From: Chamaesiphon sp. 336R_metabinner_41
GTDB taxonomy: Bacteria > Cyanobacteriota > Cyanobacteriia > Cyanobacteriales > Chamaesiphonaceae
Length of the DNA stretch: 34,507 bases
Direction: 5' to 3'
Assembly: GCA_025359915.1 (NCBI GenBank)
Contig: JANYDE010000138.1
Location: forward strand, 1-34,507
A program made the position numbers and the translations under genes. Each line of letters opens with the position of its first letter. Within the stretch, counting starts at the first letter, position 1. The notes under the pieces were generated by a model. The model saw only the letters and a list, made by a program, of their open reading frames with translations, was not told the DNA's origin and ran no database searches. Positions 8,591 to 15,374 of the stretch are shown piece after piece.

Positions 8591-9238
8591 CTATAAGTTC
8601 ATCCTCAGCCGCACTTCTCCTTCTCCCGTGCGGACTAACATCGATCGCAATAATGAGCCAAAAATCCGCCAGCCGACCAAACTTAAACTAGCCTTGCGAG
8701 TAGCTAATAATAATTCTGAGAGTTCAATTTGGATGATCCCATCAAACAATAGTGCATTAGCTAATGTATCGGCTGGATCTGAAGGCAATGGTGGCAAATA
8801 TAGTCGTTGGGTTGATTGAAACTTCAATAACTGACCGAGCGCATCAGCAGCATTAGGCGTGTTTACTGTGATGGGTTGAATTCGTAATAATGCCGCATAG
8901 TCGCGCCTGCCTGGGACTAGATCGCAAGTAGAGGAAGCAATGACAAAATTCATTCCTGTCAATCTTTCTCCCAGCAAGTAGGCTGCATCGCTACTGATAA
9001 TGTCACCTTGAAGTAGAGAGAAACGGTCTTCTGTCGATTCAATCGATCCATTAGCAAGAGCTTCATCATAATCTAGCGGTTCGCGCACGATCGCGCCTGG
9101 AGCGTTAAATGTCTGTTGCCGTTGCTTAGTTTTTCCTAATTGGCTGGCGAAATTCCTAACTAATCGTACCGCGCTATCGTCGTGAGATAAATCTCGCAGG
9201 GCTTCTTCCAGACTCTTTAAATCGGTTGGTAAGGTCAC
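8591..9238 (-). CDS. Conserved-looking protein of unknown function (215 aa)
   Basis: I do not recognise the family. The protein starts with GTG (9236-9238), four bases after the previous gene, and is soluble without signal peptide. The first 60 residues are helical and charged. The middle has LLQGDIISS and a strand-loop [12 protein letters not shown] of the kind 'S.TCD' seen in several uncharacterised, sometimes defence-associated, proteins. The C-terminal third alternates hydrophobic strands and ends in a basic tail LRMNL. It forms a tight two-gene unit with 9243-9686 and runs into the truncated chlH, whose frame begins 2 bases beyond its stop. No function is proposed. Confidence 0.7.
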   Translation of the reverse strand: MTLPTDLKSLEEALRDLSHDDSAVRLVRNFASQLGKTKQRQQTFNAPGAIVREPLDYDEALANGSIESTEDRFSLLQGDIISSDAAYLLGERLTGMNFVIASSTCDLVPGRRDYAALLRIQPITVNTPNAADALGQLLKFQSTQRLYLPPLPSDPADTLANALLFDGIIQIELSELLLATRKASLSLVGWRIFGSLLRSMLVRTGEGEVRLRMNL

Positions 9239-9242
9239 AATC

Positions 9243-9686
9243 TTAGCCTAATGGACGTTGAATTTGGGCTGGATCGAGTGTGACTTCATCATCTGGCTCA
9301 ACGGCTATATTTTCAAGCTCCAGTGGTGGAAAGGTAGATCTCGTTGGTAAAACGTTGGGCAGTTTCCCCAGCATAGTTACAGTTTCAACTAGTAAGGCAA
9401 GAGTGTCGGTATCTTCAGGATGATTTTGGACGACGCGGACGGCTCTGATGACGACGTTTAAACCTTGCTGTAAGCGTTCTACATCGCCAGCTAAACCTAC
9501 CAGGTGTTGAAAATCAGTTTCGGTTAGTAGTCGATACTGTCCATTTTTGGTTTGAAGGGTTCCGACTGTCCCTGGCGTGACTTTGTTGAGGGCGTTTACT
9601 CCTGCGGTTCTTAGTTGCTCAAATGAGTGCCAATGTTCACCAGGAGAGAGTTTTAATGTTTGTGATGTTGATGATTGAGTTAGCAT
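9243..9686 (-). CDS. Small protein of unknown function (147 aa), first gene of a pair
   Basis: An unrecognised protein of 147 residues with a Thr/Ser/Gln-rich start, a segment TAGVNALNKVTPGTVGTL, then a helical middle (about 60-115) with LVGLAGDVERLQQGLNVVI, and an acidic, Pro-rich tail. No membrane helix or signal is present. The helical middle may form an oligomerisation or partner-binding surface with the 215-residue product encoded immediately downstream (4-base gap). The ATG at 9684-9686 opens the operon. The 330-base gap upstream would hold its promoter. Confidence 0.65.
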   Translation of the reverse strand: MLTQSSTSQTLKLSPGEHWHSFEQLRTAGVNALNKVTPGTVGTLQTKNGQYRLLTETDFQHLVGLAGDVERLQQGLNVVIRAVRVVQNHPEDTDTLALLVETVTMLGKLPNVLPTRSTFPPLELENIAVEPDDEVTLDPAQIQRPLG

Positions 9687-10018
9687 CTCGTTGGTGAAGC
9701 CTCTGTGAAAGAGAATTGGTTCGATCTGATGGATCTAATTAAATAGTAGCAAGTTAACAACGGCTTAACAATGATTTTCGTTGACGTTGCCTTATTTTAC
9801 TGCCTATCGATCGCAATCTCTAACTAAACTTGAATGCCATGCCTTTGTCAAAATTGTCCTGATTTAGCTGTGATGTAGTTGAATATGTTTTTAGCTACCA
9901 TGACTTTTGCTATTCATCTAAACCTCAGTCCAATCTTGTGGAAAATGAGGATATCTGGAATCTAGCTGACGATAGTAATTGGATTGAGTAGCGGTATCCC
10001 TTCATTAATGGTCATAAT
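9687..10018. other. Intergenic region between divergent genes
   Basis: About 330 bases between divergently transcribed genes, AT-rich, with no open frame of note, no tRNA and no clear terminator. It must hold the promoters for the minus-strand pair ending at 9686 and the plus-strand lipoprotein gene at 10019. Bases about 9848-9901 (CCTGATTTA, then GTTGAATAT, then TAGCTAC) resemble 12236-12291 upstream of the gene at 12364, which hints at a shared leader or control region. Confidence 0.4.
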
Positions 10019-11089
10019 ATGCGTCAAGCTAGTAATATTCATTATTTTGTAGGACTCACTGCAATCTCACTATTGGTAAGTAGTTGCAATGTTGATCGCG
10101 ATACTACACAAAAAACTGCGCCTCAGAAGGTTGCTGCATAGCAGCAACCTTCTGACAAAAAGACTGTCTCGCCAGCTCCTGAAATTTCCAAGCCACAACC
10201 ACCGAAAGCGGATCTGATTTCAGTAGGTGTAACGGCTAATGTCAGATCGGATCGAGCTGTGAAAGTTGATAGGATTCAAACATTCGATCGAATTGTGGCT
10301 GATAATCCCTTTGCAACTCCGATCGAAGGCAAAGGTGGCAAACTAATTGTAGTATTTATTACGCTCAAAAATACTGGTGATGAGTCTGGGAATATGGCTT
10401 GGTCTCGATTTCAATTGAAAGATCGAGAAGGGCGTAAATATGACGAGATCGATAATTTCATGACCAAAAGTATCTGGCTCAAAGAACAGGGACTAGATCG
10501 AGACAACGAACAGATATTCCCTGGAGGAACAGCCCAGACTGCCAAAATATTTAGAGTTGCTAATGATGCTAGTAAGTTGAAATTAGCGGTTAATCTAACG
10601 ACATTCAAATTACCATCTGAAGATCGAAATGTTCAGACACAATCGGATGAAGGCGAAGGTAAGCCTGATTTAAGCCGATCGAATGAAGGTAGCAATGAAT
10701 CTAATGATGGAGAGTTAGCCAGCAATAATTCTTCGGTTTCACCTAGTAGTGAGAAATTGACTCCTGATACTGCTGTCATCAATCATTATAAATTGATCGA
10801 TAATAAAGAGTTAGACAAATCTTGGAATGACTTATCACCAAGTTTTAAGGGATCGAACTTAACGAAAGGATTCAACGAGTATATAGAGTGGTGGAATTTA
10901 GTAGAGAAAGTCTATATTGATGATGTTGAAATCGTCAAAAACTCTGATAGAAGATCCATAGTCAAAGCAAATTTGAGATACAAACTACGAAGTGGTCGAG
11001 TTATTAAAGACAAGAAAAAATATATCTACTTGGTTTTGATAGATGGTAAATGGTTGATTGATGGAAAATTCGAGACATATAATAATTAA
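10019..11089 (+). pseudogene. Lipoprotein with DUF4352-like and NTF2-like domains, interrupted by in-frame TAG
   Basis: One frame runs from ATG 10019 to 11089, cut only by TAG at 10139-10141 (codon 41). Residues 1-23 form a lipoprotein signal with lipobox VSSC (Cys23). After a Pro/Lys-rich linker (where the TAG falls) comes a DUF4352-like beta domain (about codons 80-195, VVFITLKNTGDE and FPGGTAQTAKIF). A Ser/Asn linker follows, then an NTF2-like domain (about 250-355, INHYKLIDNKELDKSWNDL, EWWNLV, DGKWLIDGKF). The domain order suggests an exported, membrane-anchored binding protein. Without readthrough, only an anchor peptide of 40 residues is made, or a cytoplasmic product from GTG 10259 that would lack the signal. 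The TAG sits in the loop of a perfect hairpin. Confidence 0.6.
10123..10155 (+). repeat. Perfect 15-bp hairpin enclosing an in-frame TAG
   Basis: TCAGAAGGTTGCTGC (10123-10137) and GCAGCAACCTTCTGA (10141-10155) are exact reverse complements separated by the triloop ATA (10138-10140). The TAG (10139-10141) of the lipoprotein frame spans the loop and the first base of the 3' arm. It has no T tract, so it is not a standard terminator, and it is inside a coding frame. Confidence 0.8.
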
Positions 11090-11128
11090 TTTTCAATCTA
11101 AATCTTAAATCATCTAACATTATTAATC

Positions 11129-12199
11129 ATGAAACTTTTTATTGCTATATCGATCGGTCTATTCTTTGGCAGCTTGAGTTTAACCTATCGAGCAGATACT
11201 GCTAAAGCCAATACTATTAGCGATATCGCTAATATATCAATCCAATGCGTTGAAAATCCAGTAAGTGTTGATGAAAAATATCATGACGCGGTAGCAGAAC
11301 AGCCTAATTTTGCCCATGTCTATAATGATCGAGGTGAGGCTAAAATAAAACTAGGCGATTGTGATGGTGCTCGTCGGGATTTTGATCGTGCACTGGAATT
11401 AGATGATAAATATGCTCAAGCCTATATAAACAAGGGATTATTAGATAGTGAGACAGGACTAACATATTTTCTACAAACGTCTACAATCGAAGATTTTAAC
11501 CGTGCATTAATAATTAATCCAAAATACATTGAGGGATATGATCGTTTAGTCAAACTTACTCCCAATAATGCTAATATTTATATTTATCGAGGTATTGCTA
11601 GATATATTCTAAAAGATTTAATTGGATCGCTAGCCGACTTCGATCGAGCAATTAAGATCGAACCTAATAATTATTTATTCTATCATTATAGAAGCTCAGT
11701 AAAATATACACTTGAAGATAAACTAGGTAGCAACAAAGATAAAATTCGTGCAGATAAAATATTCGCATCTGAAAATCAAATAGGTACTAGAGGTGCTGCT
11801 GATGCCGCAATTTATGGTGCCTTATCTGTCCCCATTCATTTAGATCCAACTAATCTCAAGGCTTACTGGCGAAGAGCCACTGCACTATTTGCCATGTATG
11901 GTAAAGGACGAGAGGATTATCTTCGAGTAATCGAGCTTCAGCCTAATAATCCCTATGCCTATTATCAAATATCCGAAAGTTTCCGAATACAAGGTTCCAG
12001 AAATGAATCACAAGAAGATATCGAAGCGATAGCTAAAGCAGATGAATATTTAGCTAAAGCTAAAGAGTTGATTATTGATAATGCAGAAGTTATGAGTCTT
12101 GATGATTTCCATCCTAATCAATATATTCGGGCTGATATAAGAGAAGCACTAGGAGATATTGAAGGAGCAAAGACTGATAGAGCAAGAATCAAAAAATAG
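11129..12199 (+). CDS. Secreted tetratricopeptide-repeat protein
   Basis: A 356-residue protein with a Sec signal peptide (residues 1 to about 27, hydrophobic core IAISIGLFFGSLSL, likely cut after AKA), so probably periplasmic. TPR-like units are clear at about 60-95 (YNDRGEAKIKLGD, then ARRDFDRALEL), 150-190 (YIYRGIARYILKD, then DFDRAIKIEP) and 240-290 (AYWRRATALF, then YLRVIELQPNNPYAYYQI). Less regular repeats lie between. It is a scaffold protein with unknown partners. It starts 39 bases after the DUF4352-type lipoprotein gene, on the same strand, so both may act together at the cell envelope. It ends with TAG at 12197-12199. Confidence 0.85.
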   Translation: MKLFIAISIGLFFGSLSLTYRADTAKANTISDIANISIQCVENPVSVDEKYHDAVAEQPNFAHVYNDRGEAKIKLGDCDGARRDFDRALELDDKYAQAYINKGLLDSETGLTYFLQTSTIEDFNRALIINPKYIEGYDRLVKLTPNNANIYIYRGIARYILKDLIGSLADFDRAIKIEPNNYLFYHYRSSVKYTLEDKLGSNKDKIRADKIFASENQIGTRGAADAAIYGALSVPIHLDPTNLKAYWRRATALFAMYGKGREDYLRVIELQPNNPYAYYQISESFRIQGSRNESQEDIEAIAKADEYLAKAKELIIDNAEVMSLDDFHPNQYIRADIREALGDIEGAKTDRARIKK

Positions 12200-12363
12200 T
12201 TTTCAAGCAATTTATTTATAATTGATAGACATTATCCAAATCGTCCTGATTTAATGTTGATATCCATGAAATAGATAATAGCTACGACGAGACTATTTCT
12301 TATTCCGTAGCTTCGACCAACACTTGAAATATAATCAACAATCACTACAATCTAAGAGCAGTC

Positions 12364-13419
12364 ATGCCATTACTAATCAAAGATACTGATAAAGTCAAAA
12401 AATCTCAAGCAATTGCTATTATTAACGACCAAGGTACACAAAATATTTCAAACAAGACTACTGTATTTTCTAATATCAATAGTGCTAAAAGTGTTTACTG
12501 GTTTGATATCCCCCTCAAGCGCTTAAATAGCAAAGGAAGCTTAAATATTCTCACCTATGATAGCCAGCATGAGAAACTTTATTATTTAGAGGTGCCACAT
12601 TCGTATTTCACTGAAAATATATCTTTATTTTATGTACGTCAAGATAAACAGGCTATTAGCTTAGAGCTTGATGCTACTATCGAAAATCAGTTTCAAGATA
12701 TTCGCACTGGTAGCCAAAGATCGCACTTCAGAGGTTTTATCAAGGGCGTGTATGATTGCAGTTGCTTAAAATCAGAAATCAGCGAAGAGGATGATGAAAA
12801 TGAAGATGATTCGGACTCTGAAGATATTCTATCAAGTATTTATGGCGAACCCGTTCATTTAATTGGCAGCCATCGATTCAATGATGATGACGGCAATGAT
12901 AAAGACCTATTTATATTACGAGAGATTCGTCGTGGCTATTATCTAGAAATGTTGGTGGAGTACACGAAAAATGATTTATCCAATACTTCTACTTCTCACC
13001 GAGTACTTCCCTCTTTTCTACCTTTACTAGAGAATAAAGAGAAAACTTGGAAGAAATTCACAAAGAAAGCCAGTGATGAAGATTGGTTGGCTTTAGATGA
13101 GATTATGCTAAATACTGTCCTTTGTTCATCTAGTCACGTTTTGTTTGCTGGAGCCGATCTTATTGGTCCAGATGTTGCAGATGAAGCCGTCGATCGTTTT
13201 GGCTGCTATTATCCTGATGAAGATTTACTACCTGTGTTTATCTTTGAGAATACTGATTATCAATTAAGATTATTTATTCCATCTGATAGTGGTAATGAAT
13301 TTGCATCAGACTGTGCAGTTGGTGATGAGATTGATAGTAGCCATAGCTGTTTTTCTTCTTTGAAAAAAGCTCAAGAGTTTTTAGATCAAAGACTCTCTTA
13401 CTACATCCAAGAATCCTAA
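12364..13419 (+). CDS. Unknown protein with an acidic low-complexity segment (351 aa)
   Basis: I do not recognise this protein. It is soluble, with no signal peptide or membrane helix. The N-terminal 130 residues look like a beta-rich domain (YWFDIPLKRLN, LYYLEVPHSYF, FYVRQD). An Asp/Glu run at about 139-157 (SEEDDENEDDSDSED) acts as a hinge. The C-terminal 190 residues have mixed content, ending in a helix (LKKAQEFLDQRLSYYI). The context is a secreted TPR protein 164 bases upstream and a terminator immediately downstream. Base use is AT-rich like its neighbours, and AT-richer than the chlH region. It may be lineage-restricted. Confidence 0.7.
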   Translation: MPLLIKDTDKVKKSQAIAIINDQGTQNISNKTTVFSNINSAKSVYWFDIPLKRLNSKGSLNILTYDSQHEKLYYLEVPHSYFTENISLFYVRQDKQAISLELDATIENQFQDIRTGSQRSHFRGFIKGVYDCSCLKSEISEEDDENEDDSDSEDILSSIYGEPVHLIGSHRFNDDDGNDKDLFILREIRRGYYLEMLVEYTKNDLSNTSTSHRVLPSFLPLLENKEKTWKKFTKKASDEDWLALDEIMLNTVLCSSSHVLFAGADLIGPDVADEAVDRFGCYYPDEDLLPVFIFENTDYQLRLFIPSDSGNEFASDCAVGDEIDSSHSCFSSLKKAQEFLDQRLSYYIQES

Positions 13420-13424
13420 TTATC

Positions 13425-13453
13425 TAACCGATCGACATGATGTCGATCGGTTA
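13425..13453 (+). terminator. Rho-independent-type hairpin after the gene ending at 13419
   Basis: TAACCGATCGACA (13425-13437) and TGTCGATCGGTTA (13441-13453) form a perfect 13-bp stem with a TGA triloop, followed by ATTTTCAT. It starts 5 bases after the stop codon. The stem contains the CGATCG core that is frequent throughout this genome. It could serve both strands, since the converging gene ends at 13529. Confidence 0.75.
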
Positions 13454-13528
13454 ATTTTCATCATAATAGCGAGCTTGTAAAAAATGACTCGATTTATTTT
13501 GGACTTGATCGATTATTCGATGCTCTAA

Positions 13529-14104
13529 TTAGTAGACTACTTGCGAAAAAGCTTCTTCCAACAACTCCATTTCTTCACCATTCCAACGCCAAAGATGTTC
13601 GCCTTGCACTCCGCATTGTTCAGCCCACAAATCACCACTTGTATGAACGCGATACTTCTTTGGGCTGACTTCAGGATAAACATCCTGAATGCGTAATAGT
13701 AATTCTTGGTCAATCTTGCGAAAATAGCTCCAATGATGAATGTGAAAGAATTTATCTTTCACCTGATGTTCTTTTTCCCAGTCGTCGAATTCCGTGTGAA
13801 GTAAATAAACCAAACTTTCTGACGGCTCTGACATAATTTCTTGCGCCGCCACCAAACCCGGCATTGATGTTGTGAATACAATCAGCGGCTCTGGGTCAAA
13901 GTTCTTTATCATTAGAGTCTCGCGTTGTCCAAGAATACCACGCAAATGCTGCTGATACCAGCTAATAAATTCTCCACCAATGATGCGGCATTGCCATTCT
14001 TCCTCATCTGATAAAGTATCGCGGTTAGAAATTGGATTATGTTGGCGTTGGGCTTGCGCGAAGGATTTTAGCGCGGTTAACCATTCTTGCTTATTCATTT
14101 TCAT
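13529..14104 (-). CDS. Unknown protein, third gene of a toxin-antitoxin-like operon (191 aa)
   Basis: Not recognised. It is soluble, rich in Trp (in HHWSYFRK, HLWRWNGEEM, DLWAEQCG) and His, and acidic at the C-terminus. Its start ATG (14102-14104) overlaps the stop of the DUF5615 gene by 4 bases (ATGA), so it is translationally coupled to the DUF433/DUF5615 pair. A second ATG lies two codons downstream. A coupled third gene is unusual for this two-gene family. It might be a chaperone, modulator or simply a passenger; nothing in the sequence decides this. Confidence 0.65.
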   Translation of the reverse strand: MKMNKQEWLTALKSFAQAQRQHNPISNRDTLSDEEEWQCRIIGGEFISWYQQHLRGILGQRETLMIKNFDPEPLIVFTTSMPGLVAAQEIMSEPSESLVYLLHTEFDDWEKEHQVKDKFFHIHHWSYFRKIDQELLLRIQDVYPEVSPKKYRVHTSGDLWAEQCGVQGEHLWRWNGEEMELLEEAFSQVVY

Positions 14105-14457
14105 CTGTCTTTGCTTGCACGATTTACACGAATTAATTCACCTTTTAAAGATTCTTTTTCTTTTAATGCTAGATCGATTCTTTCGACTAAATCATCTCGA
14201 TCTTCTTTCCGTCGAGTGCTAATACAAATTACAATCCCATGATGATTGGGATCTTGTTTATGCATATTTTTAAAATCATTGTAATTCAGCGTGATAACTA
14301 CTCTATTTTCTTGGACTGCAAATGCTAATACGTCTTCATCTGGAATTCCTTGATTTGCATTACCAGCTTCTAGGGCGGTTAAAATATCATATCCTTTCTC
14401 TCTAAGTTTTTTGATAACTGGAAGTTCAAAGTTCTCGTCTGCGTATAATCTCACCAT
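14101..14457 (-). CDS. DUF5615 family PIN-like protein (putative toxin)
   Basis: A 118-residue protein with the DUF5615 signature: RLYADENFELPVIKKLREKG at residues 3-22, then EDVLAFA and RVVITLNYNDF (about 44-62) and HHGIVICI. These acidic residues (Asp7, Glu8, Asp44 or Asp60 region) fit the PIN-like nuclease core, so it is probably an RNase toxin. Its start directly abuts the stop of the DUF433 gene, the usual antitoxin-first order. It overlaps the next gene by 4 bases. The role as toxin is inferred from family and order. Confidence 0.85.
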   Translation of the reverse strand: MVRLYADENFELPVIKKLREKGYDILTALEAGNANQGIPDEDVLAFAVQENRVVITLNYNDFKNMHKQDPNHHGIVICISTRRKEDRDDLVERIDLALKEKESLKGELIRVNRASKDR

Positions 14458-14760
14458 CTAGTCTGCCTCATTAGCAGCGATCGCTTGCTCAATCTCACTA
14501 GGAAAGGTTTCAGCATAAAACCAAGCATTTGTTAAATCGGCTTGTGTTAGTTCGGGATGTGCTTCTAAGATTTCTAGATCGCTGGCTCCCATCTGGTGAG
14601 ACTGAAACAAACTCCAAACTGGAATTCGGGTATTTCTGATTCGAGCAGCACCGCCCACAACTTTAGGAGTTTTATTAATTCCATCTAATAGCTGAATAAT
14701 CTCAGTTTTTTCTTCCGGTGATAAAGTCAGCAGTTCTTGGCGAAGTTCTTTAGTAATCAT
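14458..14760 (-). CDS. DUF433 domain protein (putative antitoxin)
   Basis: 100 residues. Residues 1-30 form an extension with a helix (LRQELLTLSPEEKTEIIQLL). Residues about 33-95 are the DUF433 domain, with VVGGAARIRNTRIPVWSLF, GASDLEILEAHPELTQADL and AWFYAETFPSEI, a helix-turn-helix fold. It pairs with the DUF5615 gene that follows without gap. In this arrangement the DUF433 protein is normally the antitoxin and may repress its own operon. The ATG is at 14758-14760, 9 bases after the end of the RelE-like gene. Confidence 0.85.
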   Translation of the reverse strand: MITKELRQELLTLSPEEKTEIIQLLDGINKTPKVVGGAARIRNTRIPVWSLFQSHQMGASDLEILEAHPELTQADLTNAWFYAETFPSEIEQAIAANEAD

Positions 14761-14769
14761 TATTTCCTT

Positions 14770-15051
14770 TTAATAAACCTCATCATGAGAACCAATATTT
14801 AACAGTAATATTGCCCTCTCATCTGTTTCAGGATCGGTTACAAATTCAAATAAAATCCGGTAACTGTAATCAATCGAACAAGACCAAGTATCATCCAAAT
14901 TACCCATCAGTTTATGGGTTTTCAAACTTGGATGATATATATCTGACAACATTTGTTGCAATGTCTTTTCCACCAATACTCGTAGTTGAGGGTTTCTTTT
15001 AACTAAACGTTTAAAAGCCCTAATCGATCTTGGGGTCTACCCAATTTTCAT
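14770..15051 (-). pseudogene. RelE/YafQ-like toxin with in-frame TAG at codon 5
   Basis: From ATG 15049-15051 the frame reads MKIG, TAG (15037-15039), then TPRSIRAFKRLVKRNPQL and on to SIDYSYRILFEFV and the family-typical ending GSHDEVY. The ATG overlaps the antitoxin TGA by 4 bases (ATGA), which is strong evidence that this is the native start. Relatives commonly begin with a strand like 'IIWTP', so TAG replaces an expected TGG (Trp) by one G-to-A change. Without suppression, a shorter 68-residue form could start at TTG 14974-14976, but it would lack the first helix. It is probably a silenced mRNA-interferase toxin. Confidence 0.7.
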
Positions 15052-15275
15052 AGTTCGTCCAACTCAGACATCAGATCGCTCACCGAGCCAAATTTAACAT
15101 TTCCCGATCGATATTCCTCGCGTACAGCCGCTACTTCCGCCACTAATTCTTGTCGCTTAGTTTGCCCAATCCGTTGTCGTAAGACATCCAACAGCACTAA
15201 CCGCTCATCTATCGGCAATTGCTCTACGGCTTCGATCGCTTTTTGAAAGGCTGATTCAGTATGAAGATTAACCAT
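15048..15275 (-). CDS. Antitoxin of a RelE/YafQ-like toxin-antitoxin pair
   Basis: 75 residues. The first helix (AFQKAIEAVEQLPIDERLVL) and second helix (LRQRIGQTKRQELVAEVAAV), followed by EEYRSGNVKFGSVSDLMSEL, match the small cyanobacterial antitoxins that precede RelE-like toxins. The C-terminal part (from about 50) would wrap the toxin. Its TGA (15048-15050) overlaps the ATG of the toxin, giving coupled translation. With the toxin carrying a nonsense codon, this antitoxin may be an orphan. Confidence 0.8.
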   Translation of the reverse strand: MVNLHTESAFQKAIEAVEQLPIDERLVLLDVLRQRIGQTKRQELVAEVAAVREEYRSGNVKFGSVSDLMSELDEL

Positions 15276-15330
15276 GAATTGTTCAATTGTGCGAAACGAT
15301 CGAGCATTAATCTGATGCTAGCACAGATAA

Positions 15331-15358
15331 AAGAAAGGACGCTATTTTACTAGCGTCC
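15331..15358 (-). terminator. Rho-independent terminator of full-length chlH
   Basis: On the minus strand GGACGCTA, a loop GTAAAA, and TAGCGTCC form a perfect 8-bp stem (15337-15358) followed by TTTCTTTT (15329-15336). It is 17 bases past the chlH stop at 15375-15377, and has the U-rich tail expected for intrinsic termination. Confidence 0.85.
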
Positions 15359-15374
15359 CTCATTAAATCAGAGA

